Assembly: GCA_937920275.1 (NCBI GenBank)
Contig: CALGVD010000106.1
Span: 33,202 to 97,201 of the forward strand
Source: an uncultured Pseudomonadota bacterium
GTDB taxonomy: Bacteria; Pseudomonadota; Gammaproteobacteria; Steroidobacterales; Steroidobacteraceae
DNA length: 64,000 nucleotides
Direction of reading: 5' to 3'
The notes under the pieces were generated by a model. The model saw only the letters and a program-made list of their open reading frames with translations. It ran no database searches and was not told where the DNA came from. Below are positions 7,180-15,014 of this stretch, in pieces (position 1 is the stretch's first letter; every line of letters starts with the position of its first letter). The position numbers and the translations under genes are program-made.

Positions 7180-9192
7180 GTGAGTGACACGGACGCACTG
7201 GTCGTATTCCTGCCCGCCGGTAAGCGCGGGAGGTTCCCGCTCGGCACGCCGCTCCTGCAGGCGGCGCGCGAACTCGGGGTCGACATCGACTCCGTCTGCG
7301 GCGGACGCGGTATCTGCGGTCGTTGCCAAGTGGTGGTCGCCGAAGGCGAGTTCGCCAAGCACGGCGTACGCTCGGGCGAGTCCAGCGTCACGGCACCTGC
7401 CGAGGTCGAGGTGCGCAGCACCCGTCGCAAGGTGCTCAAAGCCGGTCAGCGGCTCTCCTGTCAGGCGAAAGTCTGCAGCGATGTGGTGGTCGATGTGCCG
7501 CCGTCGAGCCAGGTCCACCGTCAGGTCGTGCGCAAGGCCGCAGAAGTGCGTGAGATCGACCTCAATCCCCTCGTCCGTCTGCACTATGTCGAGGTCCGCG
7601 AACCTGACATGCACGATCCTTCGGGCGACCTGCGTCGTCTCTCTGAAGCGCTCGAGCGCGAATGGCAGCTCACCGGTCTCGGCATCGAGCTCAGTGTGCT
7701 GCGGGAGCTGCAAGCGACGCTGCGGGCAGGCGAGTGGAAGGTGACGGCAGCGGTGCAGGCGGGGAGCCAGATCATCGGTTTGTGGCCGGGCTTCCACGAG
7801 CGGGCGCTCGGCATGGCGGTCGATGTGGGTTCGACGACCATCGCCGCGCATCTTTGCGACCTCGCGACCGGCGAAGTGGTGGCGTCCTCCGGGATGATGA
7901 ACCCGCAGATCCGCTTCGGCGAAGACCTCATGAGCCGCGTCTCCTACGCGATGATGAACCCTGGCGGCGCGGAGCAGATGACGCTCGCCGTCCGCGCGGC
8001 GCTGTCCGAACTTGCACGCGATGTGGCGGCCGAAGCGGGCGCGGTACCACAGGACATCCTCGCGCTCACGCTGGTCGGCAACCCGATCATGCATCACCTC
8101 GTGCTCGGCCTCGATCCGACCGAACTCGGCGGCGCACCGTTCGCGCTCGCCACCGACCAGGCCATCGAGCAGCCCGCCGCCGCGCTCGGCATCGAAGTGC
8201 ACCCGAACGCTCGGGTGTATGTGCTGCCGTGCATCGCGGGCCACGTCGGCGCCGACACAGCCGGCATGATCCTCGCTGAGCGTCCGGATCTCGGTGATCC
8301 GGTGACGCTGTTGGTCGATGTCGGCACCAATGCCGAGATCGTGCTCGGCAACCGTGCACGCTTGCTCGCGTGCTCGAGTCCGACCGGTCCTGCTTTTGAG
8401 GGCGCGCAGATCAACTGCGGCCAGCGCGCGGCGCCCGGGGCCATCGAGCGCGTGCGTATCGATCCGGTGACGCTCGAGCCGCGCTTCAAGGTCATCGGCT
8501 GCGACCTCTGGTCGGACGACCCGGGCTTTGCAGAGGCCACGAAGTCGACCGGTGTCACGGGCATCTGCGGGTCGGGTATCATCGAGGTGATCGCCGAGAT
8601 GTACCTCTCCGGCGTCATCAACCAAGATGGCGTGGTCGACGGCAGCTTCGCCGCGAGAAGCGATCGGATCGAGCCCGCCGACCGCACTTTCTCCTATGTG
8701 CTGCACCGCGGAGCGGTGACGCTCGCCATCACCCAGACCGATGTGCGTGCGATCCAGCTCGCGAAGGCGGCGCTCTATGCGGGTGTGCGCTTGCTGATGG
8801 AGGAACTGGGCATCGAGCGCGTCGATCGTATCCGCTTGGCCGGCGCCTTCGGGGCGCACATCGACACCAAGTACGCGATGGTGCTCGGCATGATCCCGGA
8901 CTGCGATCTTGCGCAGGTCGCTTCTGCCGGCAACGCAGCGGGCACCGGGGCGCGTATCGCGCTCCTCGATGCGCACTCGCGCGCGACCATCGAGCAGTTG
9001 GTGCGCCGTGTCGAGAAGATCGAGACGGCCATCGAGCCGCGGTTCCAGGCGCATTTCGTCGAGGCGATGGCGATCCCGCACAAACACTTGCCGAACCCCG
9101 AGCTCTCCAAGGTGGTGACGCTTCCTGCGCCCAAGGAATCAGCGGCGCAGGCCGGGGCCTCGCGCGGGCGACGCAGCCGCAGGCCGGGCTGA
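7180..9192 (+). CDS. RACo-like ASKHA-domain protein with N-terminal 2Fe-2S ferredoxin (reductive activator of corrinoid proteins)
   Basis: 2Fe-2S motif VCGGRGICGRCQVV...LSCQAKVC, then ASKHA domain AVDVGSTTIAAHLCDLATGEVVASSGMMNPQIRFGEDLMSR...LLVDVGTNAEIVLGN. GTG start 7180; ORF 7036 start is too long. Confidence 0.88.
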   Translation: MSDTDALVVFLPAGKRGRFPLGTPLLQAARELGVDIDSVCGGRGICGRCQVVVAEGEFAKHGVRSGESSVTAPAEVEVRSTRRKVLKAGQRLSCQAKVCSDVVVDVPPSSQVHRQVVRKAAEVREIDLNPLVRLHYVEVREPDMHDPSGDLRRLSEALEREWQLTGLGIELSVLRELQATLRAGEWKVTAAVQAGSQIIGLWPGFHERALGMAVDVGSTTIAAHLCDLATGEVVASSGMMNPQIRFGEDLMSRVSYAMMNPGGAEQMTLAVRAALSELARDVAAEAGAVPQDILALTLVGNPIMHHLVLGLDPTELGGAPFALATDQAIEQPAAALGIEVHPNARVYVLPCIAGHVGADTAGMILAERPDLGDPVTLLVDVGTNAEIVLGNRARLLACSSPTGPAFEGAQINCGQRAAPGAIERVRIDPVTLEPRFKVIGCDLWSDDPGFAEATKSTGVTGICGSGIIEVIAEMYLSGVINQDGVVDGSFAARSDRIEPADRTFSYVLHRGAVTLAITQTDVRAIQLAKAALYAGVRLLMEELGIERVDRIRLAGAFGAHIDTKYAMVLGMIPDCDLAQVASAGNAAGTGARIALLDAHSRATIEQLVRRVEKIETAIEPRFQAHFVEAMAIPHKHLPNPELSKVVTLPAPKESAAQAGASRGRRSRRPG

Positions 9193-9225
9193 TCGGAGCG
9201 GCTAATCGGCGGGCCGACTCGGCGC

Positions 9226-10329
9226 TCAGATGAACGGCAGGTCGGTGAGCGTGCCCGTCTGCATGACGCCGCCGATGCTCGCCTGCAAGCGCTCGCCGAT
9301 CGCGCAGTCCCGGTCGATGAGTGCGAAGCCGATGTTCTTGCGCAAACGATAAGAGAAGATGCAGTTGGTCAGGTCACCGACCTTGCGGCCCTCTCTGAAG
9401 ATCGGATTCCAGAGGAATCCGGGGCTTACCGGATCGCCGGCGTCGAGGATCATCCCCAGCGTGTGGCGGCGCGGACCCTCGGCAGCGATACGGCGTAACG
9501 CCGTGATGCCGATGGTGTCGTCGGGCACCTCGAGGTCGAGGTATCTGCCCATGCGCACCTCGAAGGGGTTGGTGCCGCCATCGGTGTCGCCGCCGTAGGA
9601 GATCAGTCCCGACTCGACGCGCTCACACCAGTTCGGGCCCCCTGGGCCGATGCCGTAGGGTCGACCCGCTTCTTTGAAGATCGCCCATAAGCGGTTGCCC
9701 TCGCTGCCCTGGCGCAGGTAGATCTCGAAGCCGCCTTGCTTGGACCATCCGGATCGCTGTACGACGACGGGAATGCCGTCGATCGTCGTCTCGCGGAACC
9801 AGAAATACTTGAGGCTGCGCACCCACTCGCCACAGACGGCCGCCACCACGTCCTCGGCTCTGGGTCCCTGCAGCGCCATCGGCGAGACATCCGGCTCGCT
9901 GACCTCGACCCGCAGACCGCGCTCCGCGGCGATCGAACTCGCCCAGAACCAGATGTTGGAATCGGCGATCGAGAGCCAGAAGAGATCGTCCGCGAGCTTG
10001 AGGCAGATGGGGTCGTTGATCAGCACACCGCGGTGGTCGCAGAGCGGCACATACTTTCCCTGACCGGCCTGCTGCCGCGAGAGGTCGCGCGGCGCCAAAA
10101 TCTGTGCGAGCCGAGCGGCATCCGGACCCCGCAGCTGCACTTGGCGTTCGACCGCGACATCCCATTGGCTCACCCCCTCGATCAGTCGCCAGTACTCGGC
10201 GGCCGGATCGCCATAGGCCGTCGGCATGAGCATGTGGTTGTAGGTCGTGAAGGCGGTGACCCCCTCGGCGAGCGTGGCCTCGAAGAACGGTGAGGGCCGC
10301 AGGCGGGCAGAGGGGGTGATGCTGAACAC
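9226..10329 (-). CDS. GcvT-family aminomethyltransferase, DmdA (DMSP demethylase)-like
   Basis: ITPSARLRPSPFFEATLAEGVTAFTTYNHMLMPTAYGD...WDVAVERQVQLRGPDAARL...NDPICLKLADDLFWLSIADS...RSGWSKQGGFEIYL...TLTDLPFI resembles DmdA from memory. Cannot be separated from close non-DmdA relatives without a tree. Confidence 0.7.
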   Translation of the reverse strand: MFSITPSARLRPSPFFEATLAEGVTAFTTYNHMLMPTAYGDPAAEYWRLIEGVSQWDVAVERQVQLRGPDAARLAQILAPRDLSRQQAGQGKYVPLCDHRGVLINDPICLKLADDLFWLSIADSNIWFWASSIAAERGLRVEVSEPDVSPMALQGPRAEDVVAAVCGEWVRSLKYFWFRETTIDGIPVVVQRSGWSKQGGFEIYLRQGSEGNRLWAIFKEAGRPYGIGPGGPNWCERVESGLISYGGDTDGGTNPFEVRMGRYLDLEVPDDTIGITALRRIAAEGPRRHTLGMILDAGDPVSPGFLWNPIFREGRKVGDLTNCIFSYRLRKNIGFALIDRDCAIGERLQASIGGVMQTGTLTDLPFI

Positions 10330-10465
10330 GGGCGGCTCCGGTCTTGACTGGGTTGGGCGGTTGCGAAATCTCGCTGGGGGCGAGGAACATCACGATTGAG
10401 TATCCTACACGCGAGTCCATTCCTCCTGCGGCCCTCGCCGCCGCGTCCCACTACCGGAGTCACCG

Positions 10466-11761
10466 TTGACACCGCCACGCCTCCCGGGCTTCGATACGCT
10501 CAGCCTCCATGCCGGTCAACGGCCCGATCCCGTCACGGGTGCGCGGGCGACGCCGATATTCCAGACCGCCGCCTATGTCTTCCAAGACACCGACCAGGCC
10601 GCCTCGCTCTTCAACATGGAGCGCGCGGGTCATGTCTATTCGCGCGTCTCCAATCCGACGACCGCCGTGCTGGAGGAACGCATCGCCGCGCTGGACGGCG
10701 GGATCGGCGCCCTCGCCACTGCGAGCGGTCAGGCGGCGCTGCACTTGGCAGTGTCGACCTTGGCCGGTGCCGGGTCCCACGTTCTCGCGAGCCGATCGCT
10801 CTACGGTGGGTCGCACAACCTCCTGCACTACACCCTGCGCCGCTTCGGCCTCGACACGAGCTTCGTCGATCCACGCGATCTCGACGCCTGGCGCGCCGGT
10901 ATCCGGCCGACGACCCGGCTGCTGTTCGCCGAGACGCTCGGTAACCCTGGCCTCGATGTGCTCGATGTCCCGGCGGTGGCGCAGATCGCCCACGAGGCAG
11001 GGCTGCCTTTGTTGGTCGACAGCACCTTCACGACGCCTTATCTGCAGCGACCGTTCGACTTCGGTGCCGACCTCGTGATGCATTCGGCGACCAAGTTCTT
11101 GGGCGGACATGGCGTCGCCATCGGCGGGCTGCTCGTCGACAGCGGCGCCTTCGATTGGGAGCGCTCCGGGCGTTTCCCCGAACTCACCGAACCCTATGTC
11201 GGGTTCCATGGCATGGACTTCCAAGAGGAGTCGACGGTCGCCGCGTTCCTGCTACGGGCACGGCGTGAGGGCTTGCGGGACTTCGGCGCCTGCATGGCAC
11301 CGTTCACGGCCTTCCAACTGCTGCAGGGCATCGAGACCTTGTCCTTGAGGATGGAGCGGCATGTCACCAACACCCGTGCGGTGGTCGGCTTCCTGGCCTC
11401 GCACGCGGCGGTCGAGTCCGTGAACCATCCGGAACTGCCGTCACACCCGGACCACGCGCTCGCCAGGACTTTGCTGCCGAAAGGTTGCGGTGCCGTCTTC
11501 ACCTTCGAGATCCGCGGCGGTCGACCGGCGGGCCGAAAGTTCATCGAATCGCTCAGGCTGTTCTCGCATCTCGCCAATGTCGGTGACGCCAAATCGCTCG
11601 TCATCCATCCGGCGACCACCACCCATTTCCGTTTGGACGATGCGGCATTGCGTGCGTCTGGCATCGGGCCCGGGACCGTGCGGCTCTCGGTCGGCCTCGA
11701 GGATCATGCCGACTTGATCGACGATCTTGCGCAGGCGCTGCGCGCCTCACAGAAGATCTGA
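10466..11761 (+). CDS. O-acetylhomoserine aminocarboxypropyltransferase / Cys-Met metabolism PLP enzyme (MetY-like)
   Basis: [31 protein letters not shown]...[25 protein letters not shown] lysine motif [17 protein letters not shown] start. Confidence 0.85.
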   Translation: MTPPRLPGFDTLSLHAGQRPDPVTGARATPIFQTAAYVFQDTDQAASLFNMERAGHVYSRVSNPTTAVLEERIAALDGGIGALATASGQAALHLAVSTLAGAGSHVLASRSLYGGSHNLLHYTLRRFGLDTSFVDPRDLDAWRAGIRPTTRLLFAETLGNPGLDVLDVPAVAQIAHEAGLPLLVDSTFTTPYLQRPFDFGADLVMHSATKFLGGHGVAIGGLLVDSGAFDWERSGRFPELTEPYVGFHGMDFQEESTVAAFLLRARREGLRDFGACMAPFTAFQLLQGIETLSLRMERHVTNTRAVVGFLASHAAVESVNHPELPSHPDHALARTLLPKGCGAVFTFEIRGGRPAGRKFIESLRLFSHLANVGDAKSLVIHPATTTHFRLDDAALRASGIGPGTVRLSVGLEDHADLIDDLAQALRASQKI

Positions 11762-11772
11762 GGGGAGTCGCG

Positions 11773-12564
11773 ATGCAAGTCGAACTCGACGGCCAGTCAG
11801 CTTGGATCTACACCGGTGGCAAGCCCTTCGATCCTGGCTTGCCGGTGGTGCTCTTCATCCACGGCGCTTCGCACGATCACAGCGTGTGGGCCTTACAGAG
11901 CCGCTATCTCGCCCATCACGGCCGCGCGGTGTTGGCGGTGGATCTGCCCGGACACGGGCGCTCGGGCGGCAGGCCGTTGCCGAGCATCGAAGCCCTCGCG
12001 GATTGGATCGCCCGGCTGCTCGGTGTGGTCGGTGTCGAGCGTGCCATGCTCGTCGGCCACAGCATGGGGTCGCTCGTCGCCCTCGAATGTGCGGCCCGGC
12101 ACCCGCAGCGCGTCAGCGCCTTGGCGTTGGTCTCGACGGCGTTTCCGATGCGGGTCTCCGAGGAGCTGTTGACAGCGACCCGTGACGACGAGCCTGCGGC
12201 CCAGGCGATGGTGAATCTTTGGTCCCACTCCGGTCTTTCGCAGTACCCGGGAAATCCTGGCCCGGGCTTTTGGGTCGCCGGGGTGAACCTGCGCTTGATG
12301 CAGCGCCAACGACCCGGTGTCATGCACGCGGACTTCGCCGCTTGCGACGCCTATTCGAACGGACTCGCCGCTTGCGAACAGATATCGTGTCCTGTGCTGC
12401 TCGTGCTCGGTACTCGGGACGCCATGACGCCCCCGCGAGCCGCCAAGGGACTGATGGCAGCATTGAGTGATGTGCGGGTCGTGGAGATCGACGGTGCAGG
12501 CCACGCCATCATGGCCGAACGGCCGGATGAGCTGCTCGCGGCGCTTGACCGGTTCAGCGCATGA
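11773..12564 (+). CDS. Alpha/beta-fold hydrolase
   Basis: VVLFIHGASHDHSVW, nucleophile elbow LVGHSMGS, GAGHAIMAERPDEL. Confidence 0.85.
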   Translation: MQVELDGQSAWIYTGGKPFDPGLPVVLFIHGASHDHSVWALQSRYLAHHGRAVLAVDLPGHGRSGGRPLPSIEALADWIARLLGVVGVERAMLVGHSMGSLVALECAARHPQRVSALALVSTAFPMRVSEELLTATRDDEPAAQAMVNLWSHSGLSQYPGNPGPGFWVAGVNLRLMQRQRPGVMHADFAACDAYSNGLAACEQISCPVLLVLGTRDAMTPPRAAKGLMAALSDVRVVEIDGAGHAIMAERPDELLAALDRFSA

Positions 12565-13352
12565 GCACGGCGGATGATGTGAAGGTGTCGGGCGAGGCAG
12601 CGCCCGCGCTGCGAGCGGCGCGCATGTTGGTGGCAGCACGGCGCGAACGCCGGCTCATCGAACGGTTGCCGCTCGACTGCCGGCCCGGAGATCTTGCCGC
12701 AGGCTATGCAGTCCAAGCGCAGGTCGCCGGAATGCTGGGGGCGATCGGCGGCTGGAAGATCGGCGCTGCCGACCCCGGCGGCACACCGCTCCACGCGCCC
12801 ATCTTCGCGCAGGAGATCCATCCGAGCGGCGTCACCCTCGCGGCCAAAGAATTTACTGGCGCGATCATCGAGGCGGAGATCGCGTTCCGGTTGCGACAGG
12901 ATCTGCCGGTGGGGGATGTCGCGCATGACGCCGCCTCGGTGGCGCGGGCTGTCGAGCGGGTGCCGGCGCTCGAGATCTACCGCAGCCGTTACCGGGAGCC
13001 GGGCGCGGCCGAGGAGGCCGAACAACTCGCGGATTGCTTGGCGAACGGCGGCCTTATCGTCGGCGTCGGTGTCGGCATCGGCGTCGAGTCGGTGATGTCG
13101 GGCGGCGTCATGCCCACTTGGGATATCGATCTCGCGGTCGATGACACCCTCAAACAAGTGCGGGCGGCACGCCACCCGGCCGGGGATCCGTTGCAGCTGG
13201 TGGTCTGGCTCGCCAACCATCTGAACCGCTGCGGTGGCCTGTTGAGCGCCGGGCAAGTGGTCACCACGGGCGCCCTGCTGCTCGCGCCGATCGGGCGCAG
13301 TGTGCGTGGTGAATGTCAGGGGCTCGGCAGCGTATCGGCGAGCTTCACCTGA
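12561..13352 (+). CDS. 2-keto-4-pentenoate hydratase / MhpD-like family
   Basis: ATGA overlap with upstream gene; GYAVQAQVAGMLGAIGGWKIGAADPGG...IIEAEIAFRLRQDLP...ALEIYRSRY. Confidence 0.7.
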   Translation: MSTADDVKVSGEAAPALRAARMLVAARRERRLIERLPLDCRPGDLAAGYAVQAQVAGMLGAIGGWKIGAADPGGTPLHAPIFAQEIHPSGVTLAAKEFTGAIIEAEIAFRLRQDLPVGDVAHDAASVARAVERVPALEIYRSRYREPGAAEEAEQLADCLANGGLIVGVGVGIGVESVMSGGVMPTWDIDLAVDDTLKQVRAARHPAGDPLQLVVWLANHLNRCGGLLSAGQVVTTGALLLAPIGRSVRGECQGLGSVSASFT

Positions 13353-13360
13353 CGCGCTGC

Positions 13361-13383
13361 CCGGACCCTCCCACAGGGTCCGG
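13361..13383. terminator. Perfect 9-bp hairpin CCGGACCCT-CCCAC-AGGGTCCGG between convergent genes (bidirectional terminator candidate)
   Basis: Read directly; lies between convergent stops at 13352 and 13401. No strong U-tract. Confidence 0.45.
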
Positions 13384-13400
13384 ACGCAAGACCTCGGTGA

Positions 13401-14438
13401 TCAGCCGCGGCGGCTGCGACTCGCGCGCGGTCCCGCGCCAGAGGCCGATCCGGCCGCACGATCGAGGTTGCCGCCCAGCTGCGCACGCGCGCCGGTACTG
13501 ATCTGACCGAGGGCGGATTCGAGCGCTGCCGTGTCCGGGCGTGGGCCTGCCACATGCGAATCGAGCGCTTTGCGCATCGCAGCGAGGTGTTCCGGTGAGG
13601 TGCCGCAGCAACCGCCGATGATGCGCGCGCCCGAGTCGATCGCGAGGTGGACATAGTTCGCCATGAGATCGGGCGTGCCGTCGTAGCGGATCGCGCCGTC
13701 GACCCACTGCGGGATGCCGCAGTTGGCCTTGGCGACGAGCACCATGTCGGGGTCGGCGGCGGTGCTGAGGTTCAGGATCGAGGCGATGAGTTCTGCGGGT
13801 CCGACCCCGCAGTTGCTGCCGCAGGCAGCGAGATGCTGCTCGCGCGCGATGCCGGCGAGTTCCGCGGGTGTCAGCGACATCATGGTGCGGCCGTTGGTGT
13901 CGAAGGACAGGGTGCTCACGATGGGCAACCCGGCAGTGCGCGCGCCTTCGATGGCGGCCTCGAGCTCCTCGCGCGAGGACAGCGTCTCGATCCACAGGAC
14001 GTCGGCACCGCCCTCGGCGAGCGCCACCGCCTGTTCGGCGAACGCGGCGCTCGCATCGGCGGACGACACCGTACCGAGGGGTTCGAGGATCTCGCCGGTC
14101 GGGCCCATGCTGCCCGCAACAATGACCTCGCGACCCGAGGCATCCGCCACGGACCGGGCGAGCTGTGCCGCGGCGCGGTTGAGCTCGAGCACGCGGTCCT
14201 CGGCTTTGTGCAGCTTGAGACGATAGCGCGTGCCGCCGAAGGTATTGGTGAGGATGATGTCCGCCCCGGCGTCCACGAAGCGCTGGTGCAGCAGCTTGAT
14301 GCGGTCGGGGTGGTCGACGTTCCAGAGCTCCGGTGCATCGCCGGAGACGAGCCCCATCTCGAAGAGGTTGCTGCCGGTGGCGCCATCGGCGAGCAGACAA
14401 CGGCGACGGGCGAGAAGATCGATGAATCGGTTGTCCAC
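13401..14438 (-). CDS. Betaine-homocysteine S-methyltransferase-like (Bmt/BHMT)
   Basis: LLADGATGSNLFEMGLVSGDAPELWNVDHPDRI...ILTNTFGGTRYRLKLHKAEDRV...GSNCGVGP...IIGGCCGTSPEHLAAM (Zn-binding Cys pattern). Confidence 0.85.
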   Translation of the reverse strand: MDNRFIDLLARRRCLLADGATGSNLFEMGLVSGDAPELWNVDHPDRIKLLHQRFVDAGADIILTNTFGGTRYRLKLHKAEDRVLELNRAAAQLARSVADASGREVIVAGSMGPTGEILEPLGTVSSADASAAFAEQAVALAEGGADVLWIETLSSREELEAAIEGARTAGLPIVSTLSFDTNGRTMMSLTPAELAGIAREQHLAACGSNCGVGPAELIASILNLSTAADPDMVLVAKANCGIPQWVDGAIRYDGTPDLMANYVHLAIDSGARIIGGCCGTSPEHLAAMRKALDSHVAGPRPDTAALESALGQISTGARAQLGGNLDRAAGSASGAGPRASRSRRG

Positions 14439-14480
14439 GGAGGTGTCCTTGTAGGTGGGTCAGACGGGCAGGGGTGCCGC

Positions 14481-15014
14481 TCAGGCGGTCCAACTGCCGG
14501 TCAGTGAGTACATCCTAGCCGAACGGAGCCACGCATCGAAGTGTTCCGCCATCGAGGATGGGGCGATCAACAGCCAGTCCGACGCCCTGCGGACCACCAT
14601 GACCGGCACTTGCGCGATCAGCGTGACGGCTGCGTGGCCGACCGCGAAAGCCTCGGGGTGAAGGTCGAGCCGACATCCCGCTGCGAGCCAACGGCTCACA
14701 TCGGGGTCGCTGATGCGCCAAGCGCAGCGCGCGGCGCTGAGGTCGGTCACCGCCCCGGCGTCCCCGATCAGGGTCTCGCAGCGTTCGGCGAGCGTGGGCT
14801 CCGTCATGCCGGAAGCTGGTGCAGGCGCGATCAGCAACCAACGCGTGGGGCGCACCGAGCAAGCCACCCGGTCGTCGTCGCACCAAGCGGCGCCGAAAGG
14901 CGGCAATTCCCAACCTGCGTCGCTCAGGCGATCGCGCAGCGCGGCGCTGCCGTCGCGCCAGGCTGCGATCTGCACCACTTCAAAGCGCGGGGTGTCGATG
15001 TCAGGCCCGGACAC
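14481..15014 (-). CDS. soxG: Sarcosine oxidase subunit gamma
   Basis: Position directly after soxA with overlapping ends; short folate-binding-like protein (CDDDRVACSVRPTRWLLIAP...DLSAARCAWRISDPDVSRWLAAGCRLDLHPEAF). Confidence 0.75.
   Translation of the reverse strand: MSGPDIDTPRFEVVQIAAWRDGSAALRDRLSDAGWELPPFGAAWCDDDRVACSVRPTRWLLIAPAPASGMTEPTLAERCETLIGDAGAVTDLSAARCAWRISDPDVSRWLAAGCRLDLHPEAFAVGHAAVTLIAQVPVMVVRRASDWLLIAPSSMAEHFDAWLRSARMYSLTGSWTA

Noticed and set aside
7165-9087. 640-aa minus-strand ORF opposite the RACo-like gene
   Set aside because: Antisense to a protein with intact 2Fe-2S and ASKHA motifs; no domain features of its own.
9192-9226. GC-rich imperfect hairpin between the RACo-like stop and the convergent DmdA-like stop
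   Set aside because: Arms are short and imperfect with no U-tract; not enough to call a terminator.
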